Positions 16,777 through 27,139 of a DNA stretch of 64,000 nt are shown piece after piece (positions within the stretch are counted from its first letter, which is position 1; the number at the start of each line of letters is the position of its first letter). The notes under the pieces were generated by a model that saw nothing but the letters and a program-made list of their open reading frames with translations, had not been told where the DNA came from and searched no databases. Both the position numbers and the translations under genes were made by a program. The DNA lies in contig NZ_CP114283.1 of the NCBI RefSeq assembly GCF_027107535.1, positions 2,480,001-2,544,000 on the forward strand. Reading direction: 5' to 3'. Origin of the DNA: Streptomyces aurantiacus. GTDB lineage: Bacteria; Actinomycetota; Actinomycetes; Streptomycetales; Streptomycetaceae.

Positions 16777-18603
16777 TCAGCCGCCGTACGCCCCGGACGC
16801 CGTCAGACGCAGCGCCGTGTCGATCAGCGGCACGTGGCTGAACGCCTGCGGGAAGTTGCCGACCTGGCGCTGCAGACGCGAATCCCACTCCTCCGCGAGG
16901 AGACCCAGGTCGTTGCGCAGCGCCAGCAGCTTCTCGAAGAGCTTGCGGGCCTCGTCCACCCGGCCGATCATCGCGAGGTCGTCCGCCATCCAGAACGAGC
17001 AGGCCAGGAACGCGCCCTCGTCGCCCTCGAGGCCGTCCACGCCCGCGTCCTCACCGGAGGTCGGGTAGCGCAGGATGAAGCCGTCCGACGTGGACAGCTC
17101 GCGCTGGATGGCCTCGATCGTGCCGATCACCCGCTTGTCGTCCGGCGGCAGGAAGCCCATCTGCGGAATCAGCAGCAGCGAGGCGTCCAGCTCCTTCGAG
17201 CCGTACGACTGCGTGAACGTGTTGCGCTCCTTGTCGTAGCCCTTCTCACACACGTCCCGGTGGATGTCGTCGCGCAGCTCGCGCCACTTCTCCAGCGGGC
17301 CGTCCGCGTCGCCGGACTCGATGAGCTTGATCGTCCGGTCGACGGCGACCCAGGCCATCACCTTCGAGTGCACGAAGTGACGGCGCGGGCCGCGCACCTC
17401 CCAGATGCCCTCGTCCGGCTCGTCCCAGTGGTCCTCGAGGTAGCGGATCAGCTTCAGCTGGAGCAGGGACGCGTAGTCGTTGCGGGCCAGACCCGTCATG
17501 TGGGCCAGGTGCAGGGCCTCCGTCACCTCGCCGTACACGTCCAGCTGGAGCTGGTGGGCGGCTCCGTTGCCGACGCGCACGGGCCCGGAGTTCTCGTACC
17601 CGGGCAGCCAGTCGAGCTCCGCCTCGCCCAGTTCCCGTTCGCCCGCGATGCCGTACATGATCTGCAGGTTCTCGGGGTCGCCGGCGACCGCGCGCAGCAG
17701 CCACTCGCGCCAGGCCCGCGCCTCCTCGCGGTAGCCGGTGCGCAGCAGGGAGGAGAGGGTGATCGCCGCGTCCCGCAGCCACGTGTAGCGGTAGTCCCAG
17801 TTGCGGACACCGCCGATCTCCTCCGGCAGAGAGGTCGTGGGAGCGGCGACGATGCCGCCCGTCGGTCCGTACGTCAGCGCCTTCAGCGTGATCAGCGAGC
17901 GGACCACGGCCTCGCGGTACGGCCCGTGGTACGTACACTGCTCCACCCACTCGCGCCAGAACTCCTCGGTGGCCTCCAGGGAGGCCTCCGGCTCCGGCAG
18001 GGCGGGCGGCTGCTTGTGCGAGGGCTCCCAGGAGATCGTGAAGGCGATCCGGTCGCCCGGCGCGACCGTGAAGTCCGAGTACGTCGTGAGGGCCTTGCCG
18101 TAGGTCTCGCACTCGGTGTCGAACCACACGGAGTCGGGCCCGGCGACAGCCACCGTCCGGCCCTCGTGCTTGTGCACCCAGGGCACCACACGCCCGTACG
18201 AGAAACGCATCCGCAGCGCGGAGCGCATCGGGACGCGGCCCGTGACGCCCTCGACGATCCGGATCAGCTGGGGCGCGCCGTCACGCGGGGGCATGAAATC
18301 GGTCACGCGGACCGTGCCGCGTGACGTGTCCCACTCGGATTCGAGGATCAGCGAGTCACCGCGGTAGCGGCGGCGCACCGCCGTCGGCGGTGCCGCGTCG
18401 GCGGCGTGCGCGGGACCGAGCCGCCAGAACCCGTGTTCCTCCGTACCGAGCAGTCCTGCGAAGACGGCGTGGGAGTCGAAGCGGGGGAGGCACAGCCAGT
18501 CCACCGTGCCGTCCCTGCAGACCAGCGCGGCCGTCTGCATGTCTCCGATAAGTGCGTAGTCTTCGATGCGCCCGGCCACGTGCAACTCCAGTCGAACGGC
18601 CAC
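16777..18603 (-). CDS. Glycoside hydrolase family 15 protein (trehalase/glucoamylase-like)
   Basis: 608 residues. The N-terminal beta-sandwich region begins AGRIEDYALIGDMQTAALV and GTVDWLCLPRFDSHAVF, and the catalytic (alpha/alpha)6 barrel follows. RNWDYRYTWLRDAAITL and GLLAEEWDSRLQRQVGNF, with the NFPQAFSHVPLID tail, are the expected active-site blocks including the catalytic acids. Mycobacterial enzymes of this sort are trehalases, so trehalose is a reasonable guess. No signal peptide is present, so it acts in the cytoplasm. GTG 18603 has a G-rich site upstream; an internal GTG eight codons later (VAGRIED) is an alternative. Confidence 0.85.
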   Translation of the reverse strand: MAVRLELHVAGRIEDYALIGDMQTAALVCRDGTVDWLCLPRFDSHAVFAGLLGTEEHGFWRLGPAHAADAAPPTAVRRRYRGDSLILESEWDTSRGTVRVTDFMPPRDGAPQLIRIVEGVTGRVPMRSALRMRFSYGRVVPWVHKHEGRTVAVAGPDSVWFDTECETYGKALTTYSDFTVAPGDRIAFTISWEPSHKQPPALPEPEASLEATEEFWREWVEQCTYHGPYREAVVRSLITLKALTYGPTGGIVAAPTTSLPEEIGGVRNWDYRYTWLRDAAITLSSLLRTGYREEARAWREWLLRAVAGDPENLQIMYGIAGERELGEAELDWLPGYENSGPVRVGNGAAHQLQLDVYGEVTEALHLAHMTGLARNDYASLLQLKLIRYLEDHWDEPDEGIWEVRGPRRHFVHSKVMAWVAVDRTIKLIESGDADGPLEKWRELRDDIHRDVCEKGYDKERNTFTQSYGSKELDASLLLIPQMGFLPPDDKRVIGTIEAIQRELSTSDGFILRYPTSGEDAGVDGLEGDEGAFLACSFWMADDLAMIGRVDEARKLFEKLLALRNDLGLLAEEWDSRLQRQVGNFPQAFSHVPLIDTALRLTASGAYGG

Positions 18604-19074
18604 GTCGCCCCCAGGGGGCGGTCGCTCTTTGCGGTCAGAGGATCATTGGTAAAGCGTCGTTGCGGAACGTCAGTTGTCGCGTGTCACGCATGTCGATGGT
18701 TGCAGTGATTGCCGTCGCGAGGCGAACTGACGAGATCCGGGTCCAGGAATACCGGCGGGGTGGTGCCGTTTGCCGGCCTGGGTCGGCAGCGAGTGTCCGA
18801 GCAGGATACGACGCACGATGATGTTCCGCGCGCCCCTCTCTGCAACCCGTCTGAGCCGAACGAGTGAGCACGACCGTGGTCCGTGTCGGCCCGTGCGCGG
18901 AGCGTGGCCGGAAGCGGCCTCGTCCCGTCGCTGATACCCTGGTAGCCCGTGGACCGGTGGGTGCCCCGGCAGCAAAAGGGCCCCCCGAACCGCAGCGACG
19001 GCACCTCCGGAAACCTCCGGGCCGGGCAGCCGTACCGCACTCCAGACCGCGACCACGGGAGCCCCCTCTTGGCC
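18604..19074. other. 471-bp divergent intergenic region (GH15 / pyrG)
   Basis: Divergent promoters for the GH15 gene and pyrG must lie here. I see a -10-like TACCCT near 18937 upstream of pyrG, without a good -35. Only short, poorly coded frames are present, among them an 18-codon minus-strand frame near 18637-18693. No clear RNA element or operator was recognised. Confidence 0.4.
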
Positions 19075-20742
<1,668 letters not shown>

Positions 20743-20761
20743 CACGAGGGTTGTACGGTTG

Positions 20762-20800
20762 CCGGGGTACGCGTCTTTTTGGGGCGCGTGCCCCGGTTTT
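20762..20800 (+). terminator. Terminator after pyrG
   Basis: A 12-bp stem (20762-20773 with 20785-20796, one G-T pair) with an 11-nt loop is followed by TTTT at 20797-20800. Confidence 0.75.
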
Positions 20801-20854
20801 CGCCGTGTGCATCTGACGCGGCGCAGGTTCGTGCGTGTGGGAGGACAAGTCGAC

Positions 20855-21481
20855 ATGACCATCAAGGACACCGCCGAGGAGTGGGAGGTCAGGGCGACCC
20901 AGACCCCGTTCGTGGGCAACAAGACCTCCGTGCGCACCGACGACGTGGTCATGCCCGACGGATCGGTCGTCCACCGGGACTACCAGGTGCATCCCGGTTC
21001 GGTCGCCGTCCTCGCCCTCGACGACGAGGGCCGTGCCCTGGTCATCCGCCAGTACCGGCACCCCGTGCGCCACAAGCTCTGGGAGATCCCGGCCGGCCTG
21101 CTCGACATCCCGGGCGAGAACCCGCTGCACGCCGCGCAGCGCGAGCTCTACGAGGAGGCCCACGTCAAGGCCGAGGACTGGCGTGTGCTCGCGGACGTGT
21201 TCACCACGCCCGGTGGCTGCGACGAGGCCGTCCGCATCTTCCTCGCCCGTGATCTCTCCGAGGCCGAGGGGCAGCGCTTCGAGGTCGAGGACGAGGAGGC
21301 CGACATGGAGCTCTCCCGGGTCCCGGTCGACGAGCTCGTCCGTGGTGTCCTCGCCGGTGAGCTGCACAACAACTGTCTCGTGGTGGGCGTTCTGTCGCTG
21401 GTCGCGGCCCGCGGCGGCGACGGCCTGGACGCCCTGAGGCCGGCCGAGGCGCCGTGGCCCGCGCGTCCGTTCGAGGCCTGA
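20855..21481 (+). CDS. Nudix hydrolase, ADP-ribose pyrophosphatase type
   Basis: 208 residues. The order of elements (VYHRDY-like VHRDYQVHPGSVAVLAL, QYRHPVRHKLWEIPAGLLD, then the Nudix helix) is that of ADP-ribose pyrophosphatases, which split ADP-ribose to AMP and ribose-5-phosphate. The Nudix box is G-x6-E-x7-REL-YEE-AHV: the metal-binding REL..EE glutamates are intact, but the usual T-G after EE is A-H. ATG 20855 follows GGAGGAC by 9 nt. The pyrG neighbour is conserved in actinobacteria. Confidence 0.88.
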   Translation: MTIKDTAEEWEVRATQTPFVGNKTSVRTDDVVMPDGSVVHRDYQVHPGSVAVLALDDEGRALVIRQYRHPVRHKLWEIPAGLLDIPGENPLHAAQRELYEEAHVKAEDWRVLADVFTTPGGCDEAVRIFLARDLSEAEGQRFEVEDEEADMELSRVPVDELVRGVLAGELHNNCLVVGVLSLVAARGGDGLDALRPAEAPWPARPFEA

Positions 21482-21650
21482 GTCACTCGGGTGCGTGCAG
21501 TCGGCCCACCGGTGTGACGATCGCCTGATCCGATCGGGGGATGTGCCCGCCGCGCTCCGCACGGATCGTCGCAGAGCGTGAACTAGGCTCTGAAAACGCC
21601 CCGTCCGGAGTCCCGGCGGGCTTGCGCGCAGTGGGACGGGAGTGTGGCCC

Positions 21651-23732
21651 GTGACGGACCAGGCGGTGGACGTCAGCGGCACGACGGTGTCGGAGGAAGG
21701 GCGGCCCCCGGCTGCCGAGTCCTCCCTCACGGAGAGTCAGTTCCTCGGCCGTACAAGAGAGTTGAAGGAACTGCGGGCCGACATCGAGCGGGCGGGACTG
21801 GACACCCTCGCCGGCCGGAAGGCGCCACGCGCGCGCGTGCTGCTCATCGCCGGCAGGCCCGGCTCAGGCCGCACCGCACTCGCCGAGGAGCTCGTGCGGC
21901 AGGTCGCGGACAGTTACCCCGACGGCGTCCTGAGAGCTCGGCTCTCCGAGCCCGACGGCACGCCCGTGCCGACCGAACGAACCGCCCGTGACCTGCTCAC
22001 CGCACTCGAACTGACCGCCCCGGCCGGAGCGGACGAGGACGACCTCTCCGAACGGCTGCGCGAGGCGCTCGCCACCCGCCGGACGCTGCTCCTGCTCGAC
22101 GACGCGGCGGACGCCGGACAGGTCGACGCGCTCCTCCCGGAGAACCCCGACTGTCTCGTCGTCGCCGTCTCCGGCGGCCCCCTGACCGGGATCTCCGACG
22201 TCCGCCCCTGCACCCTCGGCGGCCTCGACACGAAATCCGCACTCGACCTCCTCGACCGGTACACCGGCTCCGTGCGCATCACCGTGGACCCGCGTGCCGC
22301 CGAAGGGCTCGTGGAGATCTGCGCGGCCCAGCCCGCGGCGCTCGTCCTCGCCGGGGCCTGGCTGGCCCACCGGCCCAAGGCGGCCGTCGCCGACCTCGCC
22401 AAGCAACTGCGCACCGACGGCGACGAGAGTCCGGTCCTGGAGCGTGTCTTCCGGCTCTCGTACGCCGCCCTGCCGTCGGCGGCCGCGCGGATACTGCGAC
22501 TCCTGTCGCTCGCCCCCGCGGGCCTCGTGGATCCGCACACCGCGTCCGCGCTGGCCGGCTGCTCGGTCGGCGCCGCCCGCACCACCCTGGACGACTTCAC
22601 CGGGCTCGGGCTCGTACGCGCCGTCCGGTCGCCGCTGCCGCAGTACGAGGTGCCCGGCTGCCTGATGCCGCTGCTGCGCTCGCTCACCGGGACCGAGGAC
22701 CGCGCGGCCGAGGTCCAGCTGGCCCGCGCCCGGATGCTGGAGCGGACCGTACGGCTCCTGGTGTCCTGCCGTGCGATCACCGAGACCGACAGCTCGCCCG
22801 CCCGCGAGAAGCTCGCCGAAATGCCCCGCGCGCTGCGGTTCCCGAACCCCCGAGCGGCCGCCGACTGGCTGCGCATCCGGCAGCCCGCCCTGCTGGCCGC
22901 CGCCCGGCTCGCGGTCGCCGACGGGGAGCTGGACACGCTGGCCCGCCGCCTCATGGCCGCCCTGGTCAAGGCGATGGTCGCCCATGTCGGTACGCAGGCC
23001 GCGGCACCCGAGCTGTACGGCATCCACCGGCTCGTCCTGGATGTCGCCGAGCGCCGCAACCTGCCCCGCGAGAAGGCCGCCGCGCTGCTGAACCTCGCGG
23101 ATCTGGACGCCCAGACCGGCCGCACCACGGACGCTCTGGCCCGCTACCGGGCCGCTCTGGACGCCGGCCGGGAGGCGAACGACCCGTACGCGACCGGCCG
23201 CGCGATGGAATCCGTAGGCGGCGCTCACGAGGAGCTCGGGGACTACGACCGGGCCGCCGACTGGTACGGGCGCGCGCTCGCCCAGCGGCTCGCCCGGGAC
23301 GAGCGCGCGGACGCGGCCCGGCTGCACGGCCGGATCGCGACCGCGCACACCTACGCGGGCCGCTACGGCGAGGCGCTGCGCAGCTGGCGATCCGCCGTCA
23401 CCGGTCACCGCAGGGCCGGTGATGTGGCAGGTCAGGCAAGGGCGTTGAGCGAGATGGCGCGGGTGCAGGAGTACGCGGGCCGGCCCGAGGAGTCCCTCGT
23501 CACCTGCCAGGAGGCGGTCGAGTGGGCGCGCCACGCCGAGGACGTCCGGCTGCAGGCCGCGCTCCAGGTCCGGCTCGCCGACACGCTGGACCGGCTGGGG
23601 GACCCCGCGGCCGCCCGGCTGCACCGCGTCACGGCCGAGCAGATGCTGGGTGACGAGCTCCCTGAGAGTGCATCAGCCAGGGAACGGGACGCCGATGCCT
23701 GCGAAATCCGTAGTGCATCCGAAGAAGATTGA
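21651..23732 (+). CDS. NB-ARC-like ATPase with TPR domain, no DNA-binding domain
   Basis: 693 residues. An NTPase-like domain (about 30-330) begins QFLGRTRELKELRADIE, with a P-loop-like AGRPGSGRTALAEEL in which the Walker A Lys is Arg, and a Walker B-like TLLLLDDAADAGQVDALL. TPR-like helices fill about 450-670 (AAALLNLADLDAQTGRTTDAL, YDRAADWYGRALAQRL in pieces). This is the architecture of the C-terminal two-thirds of AfsR/SARP regulators but without the N-terminal winged helix and BTAD domains, so it may act as a protein-interaction or signalling scaffold. GTG 21651 is used (GGGAG 8 nt upstream); GTG 21642 is an alternative. The K-to-R change suggests weak or absent ATP hydrolysis. Confidence 0.8.
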   Translation: MTDQAVDVSGTTVSEEGRPPAAESSLTESQFLGRTRELKELRADIERAGLDTLAGRKAPRARVLLIAGRPGSGRTALAEELVRQVADSYPDGVLRARLSEPDGTPVPTERTARDLLTALELTAPAGADEDDLSERLREALATRRTLLLLDDAADAGQVDALLPENPDCLVVAVSGGPLTGISDVRPCTLGGLDTKSALDLLDRYTGSVRITVDPRAAEGLVEICAAQPAALVLAGAWLAHRPKAAVADLAKQLRTDGDESPVLERVFRLSYAALPSAAARILRLLSLAPAGLVDPHTASALAGCSVGAARTTLDDFTGLGLVRAVRSPLPQYEVPGCLMPLLRSLTGTEDRAAEVQLARARMLERTVRLLVSCRAITETDSSPAREKLAEMPRALRFPNPRAAADWLRIRQPALLAAARLAVADGELDTLARRLMAALVKAMVAHVGTQAAAPELYGIHRLVLDVAERRNLPREKAAALLNLADLDAQTGRTTDALARYRAALDAGREANDPYATGRAMESVGGAHEELGDYDRAADWYGRALAQRLARDERADAARLHGRIATAHTYAGRYGEALRSWRSAVTGHRRAGDVAGQARALSEMARVQEYAGRPEESLVTCQEAVEWARHAEDVRLQAALQVRLADTLDRLGDPAAARLHRVTAEQMLGDELPESASARERDADACEIRSASEED

Positions 23733-23887
23733 TGCATTGAAAGGCTAGACAGAGAGAATCCCTTCATTAGACTGGCTCCGCCGCGTCTCTTCGTGGTGTC
23801 TCCCGGTGTGCTCCCGTGCATCCGGGTATGGCTGGCATCGTCCCGTCTTGCGCTGCCTACTCCCAGACCCCTTCTGAGTCAAGGACC

Positions 23888-25012
23888 GTGATCGACGTGA
23901 AGGTCGGCATCCCCCGCGAGGTCAAGAACAACGAGTTCCGGGTGGCCATCACCCCCGCCGGTGTGCACGAGCTGGTGCGCCACGGCCACCAGGTCCTCGT
24001 CGAGCAGAACGCCGGTGTCGGTTCGTCGATCCCGGACGAGGAGTACGTCGCCGCCGGTGCGCGGATCCTGCAGACCGCCGACGAGGTCTGGGCCACCGCC
24101 GACCTGCTGCTGAAGGTCAAGGAGCCCATCGCGGAGGAGTACCACCGCCTGCGCAAGGACCAGACGCTCTTCACCTACCTGCACCTGGCCGCCTCCAAGG
24201 AGTGCACGGACGCGCTCCTGGTCTCCGGCACCACGGCGATCGCCTACGAGACGGTCGAGCTGCCCAGCCGCGCGCTGCCCCTGCTCGCCCCGATGTCCGA
24301 GGTCGCGGGCCGCCTCGCCCCGCAGGTCGGCGCCTACCACCTGATGCGCGCCAACGGCGGCCGCGGTGTGCTGCCCGGCGGCGTTCCGGGCGTGCTCGCC
24401 GGCCGGGCCGTCGTCATCGGCGGCGGAGTCTCCGGCTGGAACGCCGCACAGATCGCCATCGGCATGGGCTTCCACGTGACCCTGCTCGACCGTGACATCA
24501 ACAAGCTCAAGGAAGCCGACAAGATCTTCGGTACGAAGATCCAGACCGTCGTCTCCAACGCCTACGAGCTCGAGAAGGCCTGCCTGGAGGCGGACCTCGT
24601 CATCGGAGCCGTGCTCATCCCGGGCGCCAAGGCCCCGAAGCTGGTCACCAACGAGCTCGTGTCACGGATGAAGCCCGGAAGTGTTCTTGTCGACATCGCG
24701 ATCGACCAGGGCGGCTGCTTCGAGGACTCGCGTCCGACGACACACGCCGAGCCGACCTTCCCGGTCCACAACTCGGTCTTCTACTGTGTGGCCAACATGC
24801 CCGGCGCCGTTCCCAACACGTCGACATACGCGCTGACGAACGCCACGCTGCCGTACATCGTGGAGCTCGCGGACCGCGGCTGGGTCGAGGCGCTGCGCCG
24901 TGACCCGGCGCTCGCCAGGGGTCTCAACACCCATGACGGCAAGGTTGTTTACCGTGAGGTCGCGGAAGCCCACGGCCTGGAGCACGCCGAGCTGGAGACC
25001 CTGCTCGGCTGA
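23888..25012 (+). CDS. ald: Alanine dehydrogenase
   Basis: 374 residues; NAD-dependent oxidative deamination of L-alanine to pyruvate and ammonia, reversible. KVGIPREVKNNEFRVA at the start, the catalytic Lys/His region (VKVKEPIAEEY and TYLHLAASKE, with a catalytic His), the NAD-binding GGGVSGWNAAQIAIGMG and the SVLVDIAIDQGGC block are all typical. The GTG at 23888 gives the usual VIDVKVGIPRE N-terminus. A -10-like TAGACT at 23768-23773 lies upstream. It may supply pyruvate/ammonia balance; regulation is not visible. Confidence 0.95.
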   Translation: MIDVKVGIPREVKNNEFRVAITPAGVHELVRHGHQVLVEQNAGVGSSIPDEEYVAAGARILQTADEVWATADLLLKVKEPIAEEYHRLRKDQTLFTYLHLAASKECTDALLVSGTTAIAYETVELPSRALPLLAPMSEVAGRLAPQVGAYHLMRANGGRGVLPGGVPGVLAGRAVVIGGGVSGWNAAQIAIGMGFHVTLLDRDINKLKEADKIFGTKIQTVVSNAYELEKACLEADLVIGAVLIPGAKAPKLVTNELVSRMKPGSVLVDIAIDQGGCFEDSRPTTHAEPTFPVHNSVFYCVANMPGAVPNTSTYALTNATLPYIVELADRGWVEALRRDPALARGLNTHDGKVVYREVAEAHGLEHAELETLLG

Positions 25013-25391
25013 CGTACGACCCGGTTTGTCCCGCCTCGCCAAGGATCTCTCCACCGACAAAAGGCGATACGTCAACACGGGTCGTCAACATCGCACGTAC
25101 GGCCGGACCTTGTCCCACAAGGCCCGGCCGGATGTGTCTCGGGTCACTTTGCGAGACTCGTTCAACTCGCCTCGAACGTAACCCTTGAACCGTTTCGCAC
25201 ACCCTTGAAACCTGCCGTGCGACGCCCTTACGCCCTTGACAGAGGGGTGTTCCCTTGCCGACACATCCGGCCGGGTCCGGCGGATTGTGTTGCTGCGGAG
25301 CGGTGACACGCCATAGAGTCGCCAACCGTCGGCATGGTGCCACGCTGACCTATCGAGAAATTTCCTGGTCACCAAGGAGGTAAGACGACTT
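25013..25391 (+). other. 379-bp leader region upstream of parA
   Basis: No gene seen. It holds two copies of ACCCTTGAA at 25181 and 25201, 20 bp apart, a TTGACA at 25236 with no good -10, and the promoter described at 25290-25319, followed by about 65 nt of untranslated leader. Confidence 0.45.
25290..25319 (+). promoter_or_regulatory. Candidate promoter of the parA-scpAB operon
   Basis: TTGCTG (25290-25295) and TAGAGT (25314-25319) are separated by 18 bp, a good vegetative (HrdB-type) arrangement, and lie about 70 bp before the start of the operon's first gene. Confidence 0.5.
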
Positions 25392-26570
25392 GTGAATGAG
25401 TCGACATTTACTCCCGGGGGTGGTCAACCAGGAATGCCTGCGCAGGGCTCGAGGCCCACGGGGCTCGAGGCTGTCGGCTCCGTCGCTGTGCGCACCTTCG
25501 CAGCCCACCAGAGTCACCACACCTCGCGGACGACTCAGCCCGCACACCAGAGCATGGATGGCCATCACGTGAACGCCATGGCCGGCAACGGAAGTGGCGA
25601 GAACCGCACCCACTTCGCCGACTACGACGACCTGCCCGAGGGGCACTTCTACGACCCCGACGCCGAGTACGAGCCCGATCCGGAGTACGCGGCCACGCTC
25701 GCGCCCGACGCGGCGCGCCAGCGCCGTGAGCGCATCGGCCCGACCGGACGCCCGCTGCCGTACTTCCCGATCCCGGGCCCGCTGACCGATCACGGCCCCG
25801 CGAAGATCATCGCGATGTGCAACCAGAAGGGCGGCGTCGGAAAGACGACGTCGACCATCAACCTGGGTGCCGCTCTCGCGGAGTACGGACGCCGGGTTCT
25901 GCTCGTCGACTTCGACCCGCAGGGCGCACTGTCCGTGGGCCTCGGCGTCAACCCGATGGAGCTCGACCTCACGGTCTACAACCTGCTCATGGAGCGGGGC
26001 ATGGCGGCCGACGAGGTGCTCCTGAAGACAGCGGTCCCGAACATGGACCTGCTGCCCAGCAACATCGACCTGTCCGCCGCCGAGGTGCAACTGGTGAGCG
26101 AGGTCGCCCGCGAGTCCACTCTGCAGCGCGCCCTGAAGCCGCTGATGGCCGACTACGACTACATCGTGATCGACTGTCAGCCCTCCCTGGGCCTGCTCAC
26201 CGTGAACGCGCTGACGGCCGCCCACAAGGTGATAGTGCCACTGGAGTGCGAGTTCTTCGCGCTGCGCGGAGTCGCGCTGCTCACCGAGACCATCGAGAAG
26301 GTCCAGGAGCGGCTCAACCCCGAGCTGGAGCTCGACGGCATCCTCGCCACGATGTACGACTCGCGCACCGTGCACAGCCGTGAGGTGCTCGCGCGCGTGG
26401 TCGAGGCGTTCGACGATCACGTCTACCACACGGTGATCGGCCGGACCGTCCGCTTCCCGGAGACCACGGTCGCCGGTGAGCCGATCACGACGTACGCCTC
26501 CAACTCCGTCGGCGCCGCCGCCTACCGTCAGCTCGCCAGGGAGGTGCTCGCCCGGTGTCACGCCGAGTGA
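25392..26570 (+). CDS. ParA/Soj-family ATPase, first gene of the scpAB operon
   Basis: 392 residues. A poorly conserved N-terminal 125-residue extension (His/Thr-rich, then DYDDLPEGHFYDPDAEYEPD) precedes a complete ParA domain: deviant Walker A NQKGGVGKTT (about 143-152), switch DFDPQGALSVGLG, Walker B-like YIVIDCQPSLGLLT and VPLECEFFALRGV. It dimerises on ATP and binds DNA or a partner protein. AAGGAGGT lies 9 nt before the GTG 25392, an excellent site that fixes the start. It overlaps the next gene, and scpA/scpB follow, so a role in chromosome organisation or segregation is inferred. This is not the parA of the parAB operon near oriC, since no parB is present. Confidence 0.9.
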   Translation: MNESTFTPGGGQPGMPAQGSRPTGLEAVGSVAVRTFAAHQSHHTSRTTQPAHQSMDGHHVNAMAGNGSGENRTHFADYDDLPEGHFYDPDAEYEPDPEYAATLAPDAARQRRERIGPTGRPLPYFPIPGPLTDHGPAKIIAMCNQKGGVGKTTSTINLGAALAEYGRRVLLVDFDPQGALSVGLGVNPMELDLTVYNLLMERGMAADEVLLKTAVPNMDLLPSNIDLSAAEVQLVSEVARESTLQRALKPLMADYDYIVIDCQPSLGLLTVNALTAAHKVIVPLECEFFALRGVALLTETIEKVQERLNPELELDGILATMYDSRTVHSREVLARVVEAFDDHVYHTVIGRTVRFPETTVAGEPITTYASNSVGAAAYRQLAREVLARCHAE

Positions 26571-27121
26571 GTCTGCCGGGGGCCGACGAACTGTTCCGCA
26601 CGACCGGGGGGATGGCCCTCCAGTCGTCCACCCCCAGGCGTCCGGTCAACGGCGAGGCCCGGGTACCGGCTCCGGCGGGCGAGAGTGACGCCGGAGCCTC
26701 CGGGGAGGACACGCCGCAGTCGGTGCCCGTGCAGGGCGGGGACGGCGAGGGCGACGAACACGTCGCGGCCGACGCCGACTCCGCCGACGGGGAGTCCCGC
26801 AGCCGGGGCGCCGTCACGGCCGACCCCTCCGGACGACGTCAGGGGGTGCAGGAAGGTTCTGCCGGGGCGCAGCCCCGCAAGCGCGGCCGGGGCTCCGGAC
26901 GGCGGCCCAGCGGGCGCGAGCGGCACGACGAGAAGATCACGGTGTACGTGTCCGCCGAGGAGCTCATGGACCTCGAACACGCCCGGCTGGTGCTCCGCGG
27001 GGAGCACGGGCTCGCGGTCGACCGAGGACGGATCGTGCGTGAGGCCGTCGCCGTGGTCCTCGCGGATCTCGAGTCCCGCGGAGACGCGAGCATCCTCGTA
27101 CGACGGTTGCGCGGGCGGTAG
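26555..27121 (+). CDS. Small basic protein, possible DNA-binding partner of the ParA-like ATPase
   Basis: 188 residues. Residues 1 to about 115 are disordered and Gly/Asp/Ser-rich. The C-terminal about 60 residues (HDEKITVYVSAEELMDLEHA, then VDRGRIVREAVAVVLADLE, ending RRLRGR) read like beta-strand plus two helices, as in ribbon-helix-helix domains of plasmid-partition partners. That fold call is inference. GTG 26555 lies 16 nt inside the preceding gene, so translation is coupled. It sits between a ParA-type ATPase and scpA, as expected for a partition-type adaptor. Confidence 0.65.
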   Translation: MSRRVSLPGADELFRTTGGMALQSSTPRRPVNGEARVPAPAGESDAGASGEDTPQSVPVQGGDGEGDEHVAADADSADGESRSRGAVTADPSGRRQGVQEGSAGAQPRKRGRGSGRRPSGRERHDEKITVYVSAEELMDLEHARLVLRGEHGLAVDRGRIVREAVAVVLADLESRGDASILVRRLRGR

Positions 27122-27139
27122 CGGTAGCCTGCGACGGCT

